Source: a bacterium (lineage in GTDB: Bacteria; 4484-113; JAGGVC01). From it: DNA of 36,456 nucleotides. Shown in pieces: positions 23,462-31,319 of this stretch. A model generated the notes under the pieces. The model was not told where the DNA came from. It searched no databases and saw only the letters and a program-made list of their open reading frames with translations. The stretch covers positions 1 through 36,456 of the forward strand of contig JABRWB010000038.1 of the NCBI GenBank assembly GCA_039961635.1, read 5' to 3'. How positions within the stretch are numbered: the first letter of the stretch is position 1; each line of letters begins with the position of its first letter. The position numbers and the translations under genes were made by a program.

Positions 23462-24052
23462 ATGGTAAAGATAATCGGTGCTTTTTTGTTCGTTTACACG
23501 GTTGCGACGGTCGCGTTCCTTTTGACGGCCTGCCCCGCGCAGCAACCGGAAGATACCGAAATGACGCCTCCGCCCGCGTCCGACTCGATGGGCGGCGGCG
23601 ACTCCGCCGCCCCTCCTGACGACACCGCAAAAGCAGGCGCCGAAACCGCGGATGACGGCGAGGATGCCGATAACGGCGAAGGCGGAAACGAAGCCGGCGA
23701 AGGCACCGCTGACGACGAGGATGAGGGCGAAGGCGCGAAGAACGAAAAGATAATTGACGGCGAAGTGATCGCCTTCGATGCGGCCGCGAAAACCATCCAG
23801 GTCAAATATGCCGAAGGCGGAGTGGAGAAAATATCAACGCTTGCGCTCGCGGAAAATTACGACAAGTGCCCCAAGTGCGGGATGACCAAAACCTTCGCAG
23901 CGGGCGACAGGGCAAGCTACATCCTGCACACACTTCCGGACGGCAAACTGGAATTTGCCGGAATCAATTGCACCGGCGAGGGTTGCGGGGACGAGGAATC
24001 CTGCGCGAACTGCCCGCATCACAAGAAGGAAGGCTCCGCCAAGGGCGCGTAA
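23462..24052 (+). CDS. Acidic lipoprotein with a cysteine-rich C-terminus
   Basis: A 196-aa protein of no family I recognise. Residues 1-24 form a lipoprotein signal ending LLTAC, with Cys24 as the lipidation site. Residues about 30-95 are a low-complexity linker very rich in Asp, Glu, Gly and Ala. A small folded domain follows (about 96-150, KIIDGEVIAFDAAAKTIQVKY), with CPKCGM after it. The tail has CTGEGC, then CANCPHH. The Cys and His pairs look like a metal-binding site. ATG 23462 has GGGAGG upstream. The gene is monocistronic behind its own promoter and converges with the PorV-like gene with six bases between stops. Confidence 0.75.
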   Translation: MVKIIGAFLFVYTVATVAFLLTACPAQQPEDTEMTPPPASDSMGGGDSAAPPDDTAKAGAETADDGEDADNGEGGNEAGEGTADDEDEGEGAKNEKIIDGEVIAFDAAAKTIQVKYAEGGVEKISTLALAENYDKCPKCGMTKTFAAGDRASYILHTLPDGKLEFAGINCTGEGCGDEESCANCPHHKKEGSAKGA

Positions 24053-24058
24053 CCGCGT

Positions 24059-25072
24059 CTAAGGCAACGTCAGCACGAATCCGTACAGGTGTACGTCGCG
24101 CATCTCGGACAGCGACGCGCCGATTACGCGGTCGAGGTAATTCTCGGCTTCCGTATACCACAGGCGAAGGTTCGGCAGCGTCCATTCGAATCCGAACGTT
24201 TTTTGTCCGGCCAGCAAGCCGCAGCGCAGCCGCGCAATGCCCGCCAGATTGATTTCCGCGCCGAAGCGGTTCGTTTCAACCGTTTTGTCCGCCGGAAGCG
24301 GATCGAACCGATCGCCCTCTTCACGCCAGACGTTCGCCTGCGAGCCTTTGTCCCATGCCAGCAACAGCCATCCCGCTGGACGCACAGCCCAGCCCGAATC
24401 ACTGCGCTTGATTCGGCCGCTCGATTTGTCGTCCGAGTCGAAATCGGCGCGCGATTCCGCGTACCCGTAAGTTACGCCGGGCGCGACCCACTGGCGGATT
24501 CCCCACGAATAGCCGTCCCCCACCCGGCTCCAACCGGATTCCCCGGAATTTTCAAACCGGTGATGAAAACTTCGCCTTGCCGCGCCCACCTGCGTCCACG
24601 GGGAAAACGACAATCCAAGCCCTTCGAACCGCTCGACCGCGGCGAACCGTTCATCCGGTAAACCGCTTTCGGGCTCTACCCGCCGATAATCGTAACCCAT
24701 TTCGCCTTGAAAGTTGAATCCGGCGGCCGCCGTCAGACACGGCGCGATTGGAAAGACCACGGCCTGCGTATCGCCGTCCAGCTGATCCACCTCTCCCTTC
24801 GCGATGTGTCTCGGCATGTGCCGCGCGCTGTGATTGTGCATCAGTGAAAGTTTATGCTGGGTTGCCAATCCCGCGGGATTCCAGAAAACGGCGGACGCGT
24901 CGTCCGAAATTGCGGTGAAGGCCTGCCCCATCGAAAGAGGCCGGCAGGACAGCCTTGTATAGTCGTCGTAGTACGGATTGTACGCCCTCGCCGGGGATGG
25001 CTGCGAAAGGACGAGCCCCGCGGCCGCGAAAATTGAAACAAGAACCAGCCCCGCAATACGCCCGCGCCTCAT
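24059..25072 (-). CDS. PorV/PorQ-like (UPF0164-type) outer-membrane protein
   Basis: A 337-aa exported protein. The signal peptide covers about residues 1-31 (MRRGRIAGLVLVSIFAA, cleavage after PARA). The mature start CRPLSMGQAFTAISDDASAVFWNPAGLA is the conserved N-terminus of the FadL-related family to which PorV and UPF0164 proteins belong. The rest is consistent with a beta-barrel of alternating aromatic strands. PorV proteins assist surface protein attachment in type IX secretion, but no other such component is here, so only a barrel role is supported. ATG 25072 is preferred; it lies two bases after the PspC stop with AAGG upstream, so the two are cotranscribed. Confidence 0.75.
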   Translation of the reverse strand: MRRGRIAGLVLVSIFAAAGLVLSQPSPARAYNPYYDDYTRLSCRPLSMGQAFTAISDDASAVFWNPAGLATQHKLSLMHNHSARHMPRHIAKGEVDQLDGDTQAVVFPIAPCLTAAAGFNFQGEMGYDYRRVEPESGLPDERFAAVERFEGLGLSFSPWTQVGAARRSFHHRFENSGESGWSRVGDGYSWGIRQWVAPGVTYGYAESRADFDSDDKSSGRIKRSDSGWAVRPAGWLLLAWDKGSQANVWREEGDRFDPLPADKTVETNRFGAEINLAGIARLRCGLLAGQKTFGFEWTLPNLRLWYTEAENYLDRVIGASLSEMRDVHLYGFVLTLP

Positions 25073-25074
25073 CG

Positions 25075-25284
25075 TCAATCCTTCGGCTCGTACGGCACGA
25101 GCAGCGAAAAAACGATGTACAAAACAGGAACTGCAAGACCGGCCGCGGACAAAAACAAGAGAAGCACCGCGCCGAAGCGCAGGATCACCGGATCGATGCC
25201 GAAGTACTTGCCCAGCCCCGCCATCAGGCCGAGCCACACCCTGCCTTTCCTCGCTCTGAAAAGCCGCTTCGGTTCGGAATTCAT
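25075..25284 (-). CDS. PspC domain protein
   Basis: A 69-aa PspC-domain protein. The family pattern is clear: KRLFRARKGRVWLGLMAGLGKYFGIDPVILRFGAVLLL, then one hydrophobic helix and YIVFSLLVPYEP. PspC is a small inner-membrane protein of phage-shock envelope-stress responses; stand-alone PspC proteins like this have undefined roles. ATG 25284 has GGAGGC upstream; longer forms upstream run into the divergent promoter. It lies divergent from the methyltransferase gene and is the first gene of a pair with the PorV-like gene. Confidence 0.92.
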   Translation of the reverse strand: MNSEPKRLFRARKGRVWLGLMAGLGKYFGIDPVILRFGAVLLLFLSAAGLAVPVLYIVFSLLVPYEPKD

Positions 25285-25331
25285 CGCCGCCTCCGTAAAA
25301 GACAATTTTATCACCGCCACGTTGCAGGCCG

Positions 25332-25340
25332 TGTTATAAT
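25332..25340 (+). promoter_or_regulatory. Extended -10 promoter element before the methyltransferase gene
   Basis: TGT-TATAAT predicts a start near 25347 and a 26-base leader containing a run of eight Gs. No good -35 is present. Confidence 0.55.
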
Positions 25341-25372
25341 CGAATCTCGCATTCGGGGGGGGCGTTCGTACG

Positions 25373-26110
25373 ATGGAAGCAACCGAAAAAATCAAGCAGC
25401 TTGACGCCATCGCGACCCAGTCCGATCCCTCCCAGGGGCTGGACGGGTTGCTGATGGTTTACATTTTCAACACGATCGTCGAGCACCTGCGCGGGCGCGA
25501 AATCCTCGAAATGGGATGCCGAGGCGGGAGGATGACCGGGCTTCTTGCCTCCGTATGCGAGCATTTGGACGTAGTGGACGGCAGCCGCGTTTACCTTGAG
25601 CGGGCCAAGGAAAACGTTTGGGCGAACAATGTGGATTACCACTGGTCGCTTTTCGAGGAATTCAACAGCAACCGGCATTACACGGACATCGTTATGGTCG
25701 GCGGACTGGATCACGTGGACGGCCCGGTAGCGTTTTTGCGCCGGTACGCCGATATGCTGGCGCCGGGCGGCGCGATGCACATAATAGAGCTCAACGCGCT
25801 TTCGATGCACCGCAGGCTGGGCGTCAAGATGAACATACTGAAGTCACACGGAGAGCTGACCGACCGCGACCGGTGGCTTGGGCATCTGCGCGTGTATGGT
25901 CCGTCCACGCTGCGCAGAGACATCGAGGCGGCAGGATTCGTAGTAACCTATTTCACGGGGATATTTTTGAAGCCGCTTGCCACCGGGCAGCTAACGGGAC
26001 TCGGGCAGCCCGTTCTCGATGCGCTGTTCGAACTGGGCAAGGACATCCCCGAATGGTGCAACTACATTTATTACAGAGCCGAAAAGCTGATGTACGATCC
26101 CGGACACTGA
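25373..26110 (+). CDS. Class I SAM-dependent methyltransferase
   Basis: A 245-aa methyltransferase of the UbiG/Methyltransf_11-like type. Motif I is ILEMGCRGGRMTGLLAS (about residues 43-60), with Gly-x-Gly in the CRGG turn; the acidic residue of motif II is in LDVVDGSRVYLERAKEN; motif III-like strand is DIVMVGGLDHVDGP, and post-motif is APGGAMHIIELNA. The C-terminal part (GELTDRDRWLGHLRVYG) resembles sugar- or lipid-modifying methyltransferases, but the substrate is not known. ATG 25373 lacks a good Shine-Dalgarno. Its stop is one base from the convergent stop of the TPR lipoprotein gene. Confidence 0.88.
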   Translation: MEATEKIKQLDAIATQSDPSQGLDGLLMVYIFNTIVEHLRGREILEMGCRGGRMTGLLASVCEHLDVVDGSRVYLERAKENVWANNVDYHWSLFEEFNSNRHYTDIVMVGGLDHVDGPVAFLRRYADMLAPGGAMHIIELNALSMHRRLGVKMNILKSHGELTDRDRWLGHLRVYGPSTLRRDIEAAGFVVTYFTGIFLKPLATGQLTGLGQPVLDALFELGKDIPEWCNYIYYRAEKLMYDPGH

Positions 26111-26111
26111 C

Positions 26112-27647
26112 TTAGAGCGAAGTGACGACAAGATCGTCTATATCCGCGATCCCGCCGGAAGCCATTATCGCTATTCCCGCCCCTTTTAAAGGCTTTTTGT
26201 CCTTGCCGATCGCGGCGGTTTTGCCGTTTACGGTGGCCTCCACCAGCCCTTTGCGCGCGGTCACCGCGAGCGTTACCCATTCGCCTACCGGTTTTACGTC
26301 CAGCTTGCCTTCCCCAAGCAGCGCCGCGGACAGTTTGTCTTGGCGCGCGGGCCGAGCGCGATAAATCCAAACTTTGCTGGACGTAAGCACAACGCGGTAG
26401 GCTTCGCCTTCCGACCAGCGGGGGGAAACTTCCACGGTCGAGCCGTTTTCCCGAAGCCTGATTCGAAGCGAAATCCGCATATCGGAGGTAAACCCGAAAT
26501 CCCCCGCGGGCACAATTTCGCAAATCCCTTTTTCGTTCGGATTTGCCGTATAAAAACTTTCGCCTTTTGCCTTGGTCACCTTCCACACGCCGGATGATTT
26601 GTCGAATCCCGCTTCTGGCGCATCTTCAAAACGATTTTCGTAAAGCTGCGCGGGCTTCCCGGACAACGCATCGCCGATTCTTTTCAGCATCTCGTCCGCC
26701 CGTTCGCGTGCTATGGGCAGGCTCGAATCCGGAATCTCCTCCTCCGACGCCAGCGCCGCGTACCGCTGCAAGTTCGCACGCACGTCCTGCAACGAGCCTG
26801 ACGCGGCCAGACGCCGGTGATAGACGCCGCCCCTAATCTCCAGCTCCAGCGAAGCATCGAAAACTCCTTTCGAAAGCAGCGCATGCATTTCCTTGAGCGC
26901 CGCTGCCCCCCCGGACGATTTTTCAATCGAATCCATCCAGATTTCGTATCCGTATGCAGTAAGCCGGCCCGTCGGCGCGTTGTGCGCAACCAGCGCGAAG
27001 GCATCCTTTACGTTTCCCTGGGCGATCAGGGCGCGCGCAAGCGCCGTATTCGCCGCCGCGTTGTCCGGCGAGGCTTCGAGAGCCTTGCGCGCGTGCGATA
27101 CCGCCGCATCCCAATCCCCCGCGTCAAGCGCGGCTTGGGCACGCGCGACGAGCGCCATCGACCGGTAGTGCAAGGTTACGTTTTCCATCCGCGAAATTTC
27201 GGCCTTGTCGGCCAGCTTTTCGCCCAGAACGACGGACAAAGCGACCGGAATAGATTCACCTCCGGAATCGAGAAAAATCCGTATTCTGCCGGCGTTTCCT
27301 TGCGCGGGATACTCGACGACGCCCGCGGTGCCTGCAAAGTCGCCACCCACCGCGACGGTTCGCGCATCCGTCGGCGCATCCGCAAAATACTCGACAGCCG
27401 CGCCTTCAAGCTTTCCCTTGGCTATCGGCTCGAATTTTTGCGTTTTACCGTCGAGCGTTACAACGCCGCTGCCCGAAAGCTTGCCCGTAAGAATCGCGTA
27501 TGCCGCGGTGCCGCCGTCAAATGCATTTTTACGCGCGATTCCGCCGTCCTCGCCGCTTCCGCCCTTTTTCCCCGGACATGAAGCGGCAATAAAAAGCAAA
27601 ACGATTGAAGAAAAGGCCTGAAGCGCGCGGATAAAAGCCCTTCGCAT
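26112..27647 (-). CDS. Lipoprotein with TPR repeats and a LamG-like C-terminal domain
   Basis: A 511-aa lipoprotein. The signal ends LLFIAASC, with Cys24 the lipidation site. Residues about 40-140 are beta-rich. The middle (about 155-230) has TPR-like helices, AQAALDAGDWDAAVSHARKALEASPDNAAANTALARALIAQGN. A further helical region follows. The end (about 340-510) is a beta-sandwich with LYENRFEDAPEAGF and WVTLAVTARKGLVEATVNG, like LamG/DUF1080-type modules. ATG 27647 fits the signal peptide. No Shine-Dalgarno is seen; TATACT lies eight bases before the ATG. Function unknown. Confidence 0.75.
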   Translation of the reverse strand: MRRAFIRALQAFSSIVLLFIAASCPGKKGGSGEDGGIARKNAFDGGTAAYAILTGKLSGSGVVTLDGKTQKFEPIAKGKLEGAAVEYFADAPTDARTVAVGGDFAGTAGVVEYPAQGNAGRIRIFLDSGGESIPVALSVVLGEKLADKAEISRMENVTLHYRSMALVARAQAALDAGDWDAAVSHARKALEASPDNAAANTALARALIAQGNVKDAFALVAHNAPTGRLTAYGYEIWMDSIEKSSGGAAALKEMHALLSKGVFDASLELEIRGGVYHRRLAASGSLQDVRANLQRYAALASEEEIPDSSLPIARERADEMLKRIGDALSGKPAQLYENRFEDAPEAGFDKSSGVWKVTKAKGESFYTANPNEKGICEIVPAGDFGFTSDMRISLRIRLRENGSTVEVSPRWSEGEAYRVVLTSSKVWIYRARPARQDKLSAALLGEGKLDVKPVGEWVTLAVTARKGLVEATVNGKTAAIGKDKKPLKGAGIAIMASGGIADIDDLVVTSL

Positions 27648-27718
27648 GAGCGGGAAGTATAACAAACGGGCACGCACGGCCGCCCCGAACGGAATCCCAG
27701 CTCGGCGCGGCTCAAGCT

Positions 27719-28273
27719 TCACTCTATCGAAAACTCCCACCTGCAGAATGCGTTATCCGGCGTCGCGTCGGGCGGACAGAAATCGCACCGCGTTTTTATG
27801 CGCGGGTCTATCGCCTTCGCGAACTCCGCGTATTCGACTTTGCCGACGCTCTTGCATGGAAAATCCGGCAGCCCTTTGCGGCGGCGCGCCTCCTGGACGC
27901 GGCAGGCGGTCATCGTGAGCCGGATCTTTAGCCCGTCTTCAGAGCGCTCGATCTTCTGCTCGTTGATGTTCGAGTAAAGCCGGTGTGCAAGGCATTGCGC
28001 CAGCGCGTCCATCCCGCCGCCCGGCGCGATGCCGAGACGCGCCATAATCCGCCTCGCTTCGAGGACGGTGAACGTGCGCCAGGCCTCGGTGTCGGCCTCG
28101 ATGGCCTCCTCCATCCCGTGCCGCTTCTCGAACTCCTGGAACCACAGCCCGTCATGCGCCAGCCACAGCTTGCTCGCGTCGATAAGCGCGGTACGCAGCC
28201 CGGCCTTGGAAAGCGAGCTTGCGCCGGGCTTTTTGGAGACGAGCTTCCATTTTTGCTTGCCCTTCTCTGCCAT
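27719..28273 (-). CDS. DUF6125-like protein
   Basis: A 184-aa soluble protein that I recognise as the conserved DUF6125-type family. Segments retained in it include LIDASKLWLAHDGLWFQEFEKRHGMEEAIE, AWRTFTVLEARRIMARLG, CRVQEARRRKGLPDFPCKS and RIKTRCDFCPPDATPD. The conserved Cys residues (CRVQ, FPCKS, TRCDFC) could bind a metal or form an active centre, but no function is established. ATG 28273 has GGAGGAAGG upstream. It is encoded upstream of the TPR lipoprotein gene on the same strand with a 71-base gap (27648-27718). Confidence 0.75.
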   Translation of the reverse strand: MAEKGKQKWKLVSKKPGASSLSKAGLRTALIDASKLWLAHDGLWFQEFEKRHGMEEAIEADTEAWRTFTVLEARRIMARLGIAPGGGMDALAQCLAHRLYSNINEQKIERSEDGLKIRLTMTACRVQEARRRKGLPDFPCKSVGKVEYAEFAKAIDPRIKTRCDFCPPDATPDNAFCRWEFSIE

Positions 28274-28316
28274 ATCCTTCCTCCGCGTCTAGTCTAGCAC
28301 GGCGGGCCGCGCCGAC

Positions 28317-28325
28317 TGCTATAAT
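28317..28325 (+). promoter_or_regulatory. Extended -10 promoter element before lgt
   Basis: TGC-TATAAT with a predicted start near 28332, only 14 bases before the TTG start codon and just before the GGAGG at 28335-28339. Confidence 0.55.
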
Positions 28326-28345
28326 CCGGCCTTCGGAGGCATGAA

Positions 28346-29260
28346 TTGCACCCTTGGATTTTCACCGCGTTCGGACGCGAAATTCGCTGGTACGGGCTTG
28401 GATACGCCCTCACGCTCCTTATAGGGGCGAACCTCTCCGCATGGCTTTTGCGCAAGCGCGGCCACAACGGCGACAAGGTGTGGGACGCTATCATCTGGTT
28501 TATCCCGATCAGCTTCCTCGGCGCGCGGCTGGTATACGTCCTCACGAACCTGGACGAATACGTCGGCCAGGGCTGGGAGTGGATACGGATAGACCACGGC
28601 GGAATTTCGTTCCACGGCGGGATAGTCGCGGGCGTCCTCGTCTGCTATTTCTACTTCAAAAACAAGTCGCCCAATTTCTGGCAGGTGATGGACAGCTTCG
28701 CGGTACCGACGGCGATGGGCATCTGCTTTGTGCGCATCGGCAACTTCATGAACGGCGACATCACCGGCCACAAATGGAACGGCCCGTGGGCGATGAACTT
28801 TCCGTACGACGAGCTGCACGACAACGTGTACTTGGGGCCGGGGAACTACATCCTCGATCCGCAGATAATCCCGCGGCATCCGACCGAGATTTACGGATTC
28901 CTCGTCGGCGTGATCGTGCTTCTTGTCGTAATCGCATCCTGGAGGATGCGCAAATACGACGGATTCGTTTACTACCAGTTCATCCTCTGGTACAGCATCG
29001 TGCGCAGCGTAATCGAAGAGCCTTTCCGCGACGTCCCGCACCTGTTTTACAAATGGAGCTACGAGCCTTGGGGGATGGGCGGGATAACGACTACGCAGTG
29101 GGTTTCCATAGGCTTCGCGGCGTACGCGCTGATCGGGATGTACTGGACTCCGAGGCTGCAGGCCAGGGCCGCTTTGGGCAAAGAAGCGCGCGAGGCCGAA
29201 ATCGCCGCGATGAAGGAGCGCCGCAAGGAAGGCCGCTCGCGCAAGAAGCCGCGGGGGTAG
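28346..29260 (+). CDS. lgt: Prolipoprotein diacylglyceryl transferase
   Basis: A 304-aa Lgt, the inner-membrane enzyme that transfers diacylglycerol from phosphatidylglycerol to the lipobox cysteine of prolipoproteins. It has about seven membrane helices. Landmarks include the N-terminal IRWYGLGYALTLLIG, GGISFHGGIVAG (with the conserved His), VRIGNFMNGDITG (the Lgt signature with the essential Arg and Asn) and IIPRHPTEIYGFL. The C-terminus has an extra basic helical tail of about 40 residues (KEAREAEIAAMKERRKEGRSRKK). TTG 28346 has GGAGG six bases upstream. The lipoproteins at 23462 and 26112 would be substrates. Confidence 0.96.
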   Translation: MHPWIFTAFGREIRWYGLGYALTLLIGANLSAWLLRKRGHNGDKVWDAIIWFIPISFLGARLVYVLTNLDEYVGQGWEWIRIDHGGISFHGGIVAGVLVCYFYFKNKSPNFWQVMDSFAVPTAMGICFVRIGNFMNGDITGHKWNGPWAMNFPYDELHDNVYLGPGNYILDPQIIPRHPTEIYGFLVGVIVLLVVIASWRMRKYDGFVYYQFILWYSIVRSVIEEPFRDVPHLFYKWSYEPWGMGGITTTQWVSIGFAAYALIGMYWTPRLQARAALGKEAREAEIAAMKERRKEGRSRKKPRG

Positions 29261-29319
29261 TTATCATTCCGAGTTGGATCTTTCCTTCGCACCGAAACAA
29301 ATCCAAACGCACCGGGAAG

Positions 29320-29387
29320 CGCGGCCTTCAGGCCGCGTAAACGAAAGTCCCAGCATCCAAACCAGGAAGCGCGGCCTTCAGGCCGCG
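29320..29387. repeat. Two identical REP palindromes upstream of the RAYT gene
   Basis: 29320-29337 and 29370-29387 are both CGCGGCCT-TC-AGGCCGCG, 50 bp apart, each preceded by GGAAG and followed by TA. They are the left-hand inverted partners of the copy at 29911-29928. The rest of the gap (29261-29423) holds no gene. Confidence 0.92.
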
Positions 29388-29423
29388 TATCTAAAACGAA
29401 GTTGCCCCTGATACAATCCCGTC

Positions 29424-29888
29424 GTGGAAAAATCGTTTCATCCCCATCTTACGCACATCTTCGAGGACGGGGCCGTTTATTTCGTGACATCCTCCACGGT
29501 TAACCGCCTGCCGCTGCCGCCTCCGGCGCGAAAGAAAATCCTGGAAGTAATAATCCACCCCGCCGATGGTCTTTACGAAATCTTCGCGGTTTGCGTTATG
29601 CCCGATCATTTTCACGCGATTCTGCAACCTTGCAGAATGGAAAACCGCGAATGGGCCAAGCTCGACAAAGTGATGTTCAGAATCAAGGGAGCGTCCGCCA
29701 GGTACGCGAATGGGATAATGGAAAGGACAGGCGCGCTTTGGGAGCGCGGATATTTCAACAGGATAATCAAAAAGGAAAACGATTACTCGACATCGATGAA
29801 CTATCTGGTGATGAATCCGGTGAAGGCGGGATTGGCTCCCAGGCCGGAGGATTACGAGTTCACGTGGATCGTGGGGATGGAGAAATGA
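29424..29888 (+). CDS. REP-associated tyrosine transposase (RAYT, Y1 family)
   Basis: A 154-aa single-strand transposase of the IS200/IS605-like Y1 group. The HUH metal motif is VMPDHFHAIL (about residues 57-66), and the conserved LWERGYFNRIIK and the Y-containing ENDYSTSMNYLVMNPVKAGL segment carry the catalytic tyrosine region. RAYTs are the domesticated enzymes linked to REP palindromes; this gene is flanked by inverted REP-type palindromes on both sides. There are no IS ends. GTG 29424 is exactly six bases after TACAAT of an extended -10 (TGA-TACAAT, 29409-29417), so the message is predicted leaderless. Length is near the family norm, suggesting it is intact. Confidence 0.92.
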   Translation: MEKSFHPHLTHIFEDGAVYFVTSSTVNRLPLPPPARKKILEVIIHPADGLYEIFAVCVMPDHFHAILQPCRMENREWAKLDKVMFRIKGASARYANGIMERTGALWERGYFNRIIKKENDYSTSMNYLVMNPVKAGLAPRPEDYEFTWIVGMEK

Positions 29889-29910
29889 GGAGTTGGTGCA
29901 TGTTTTTTTA

Positions 29911-29975
29911 CGCGGCCTGAAGGCCGCGCTTCCTGGTGGGGGGGCATTGCGTGCGAACGCGGCATAAATGCCGCG
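29911..29975. repeat. Two REP palindromes downstream of the RAYT gene
   Basis: 29911-29928 is CGCGGCCT-GA-AGGCCGCG followed by CTTCC, the mirror image of the upstream copies. 29958-29975 is CGCGGCAT-AA-ATGCCGCG, the same design with an A-T seventh pair. Between them lies a G7 run. Confidence 0.9.
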
Positions 29976-30015
29976 GTTCATGGGTTTAAATTACTTTTCA
30001 CGCGATTGCGGACAG

Positions 30016-31317
30016 TTAATCCGCGATGCTCGGATTGCGGTTCGTTCTCGTCCTCGCGAACAGCCCCACCATCAGCCACGGTAGCAGCGCGGAGAGGAAG
30101 AAGCCAAAGAGGATCAATCCCAAATCGAAATTAAGTCCGCTCGTAAACGCGTTGTCGAAGCATGGCGTCGGATTCGCGATGAGTATCCGCGACGGCTCTG
30201 CGAATAAGATATTCGACCCCATAACGAACGGCCCGATTGTTCCGAAAAGCGCAAGCGAGGACATAAGCGTATACAACATCGCTTCGAGCGGACGGCCGCG
30301 GCCGAGCAACCATGTCATTGCGAGAAGCGACAGAACCCCCATCAGAGGAATCGGAAACGCAAGCCAGCCGAGACCGGAACCGGATTCGACATACGGCCCA
30401 GTCCACCAGCTATCCTCTTTTTCGAAAAAAACCCGGCTGCGGCTCTTCGAATTGAAAGGCTCGATAACGTATTCGCTAAAAGGCGTCATCGGCATTGTCG
30501 AAACCGTGGAGGTTTCGCGCGTCCAAGATTTCCCGCTTTTCCTGACGATGGTCATATTTCCCCCATACGCCTTTACCGGAGCACCCTGTATCAGGAATAT
30601 CGAGAGCAGAAGCGCGAACGCCGCGGCGATTCTCAATCTACGAGCAGATGGAAGAACTAGGAGCACAAGCGCAACCGCGCCGAGCGCGGCGACGGTCCAC
30701 TGATTTACAAACATTCCCGGCTTCCATTCCCATAAAATCGGAAGCCAAAACTCGTCCAGGGTTCTTCCCGTAAGCGCGACGAATCCCGCCGCCACAAGAA
30801 TCGTATGTATCAGTTTAAGTTGAATCAGCCTTGCCACAAGCACGCCCGCACCGCGCCGGAACGCGTGAACTAGCGTCAACCCGAATTGGATGAAAAACCC
30901 GGCCCGCCCAATAGCTGAAAGCAGCCACGCTGCGACATACAAATCAATCACGTAGCCGGAATCAAACGGAATCCGGCGTGAGTGATAGCGCCAGCCCATT
31001 GGATCGTAATCTATGCAAGAGGAAAGCCAGTCTGCCAAAAAAACAACCGCGTACCAAAACACCAGCCACGCGAACTCCCGCCACTCGGCACGCGAGGGCC
31101 AGCGAGTCAGCGTAGAAATTACCTGATCCGTGACATGCGGCGCGGCCAGCGCGCGGCGGGATTTGGGCGACGCGAGCCGGGACGCGATCTCCTTCCCTCC
31201 ACCGAGAGCACGAGATTCCGCACACGCCGCGTGGTCGGCGATTTCCGCTTCAATCTCCCGCCTTAGCGCGGGCGAAAGCGGCAAATCCAGCCGGATCGCG
31301 TTTTCCTCTACTTCCAT
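30016..31317 (-). CDS. Polytopic membrane protein with HAAS-like N-terminal helices, paired with PadR regulator
   Basis: A 433-aa protein with about eight to ten membrane helices. Residues about 10-60 (PLSPALRREIEAEIADHAACAESRALGGGKEIASRLAS) form a short helical module like the HAAS/DUF1700-type domains that sit at the start of membrane proteins encoded after PadR regulators. A soluble loop of about 80 residues (MTIVRKSGKSWTRET ... WWTGPYVESG) lies between membrane blocks. No enzymatic motif is seen. ATG 31317 has GGAGGGA upstream, three bases after the PadR stop, so the two form an operon. Function is unknown, likely an envelope component under PadR control. Confidence 0.7.
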   Translation of the reverse strand: MEVEENAIRLDLPLSPALRREIEAEIADHAACAESRALGGGKEIASRLASPKSRRALAAPHVTDQVISTLTRWPSRAEWREFAWLVFWYAVVFLADWLSSCIDYDPMGWRYHSRRIPFDSGYVIDLYVAAWLLSAIGRAGFFIQFGLTLVHAFRRGAGVLVARLIQLKLIHTILVAAGFVALTGRTLDEFWLPILWEWKPGMFVNQWTVAALGAVALVLLVLPSARRLRIAAAFALLLSIFLIQGAPVKAYGGNMTIVRKSGKSWTRETSTVSTMPMTPFSEYVIEPFNSKSRSRVFFEKEDSWWTGPYVESGSGLGWLAFPIPLMGVLSLLAMTWLLGRGRPLEAMLYTLMSSLALFGTIGPFVMGSNILFAEPSRILIANPTPCFDNAFTSGLNFDLGLILFGFFLSALLPWLMVGLFARTRTNRNPSIAD

Positions 31318-31319
31318 CG

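Noticed and set aside
23148-23630. 160-codon - strand frame across the flagellin promoter and lipoprotein start
   Set aside because: Crosses a perfect promoter and the lipoprotein gene, composition is Arg/Ser/Pro-rich and no family resemblance.
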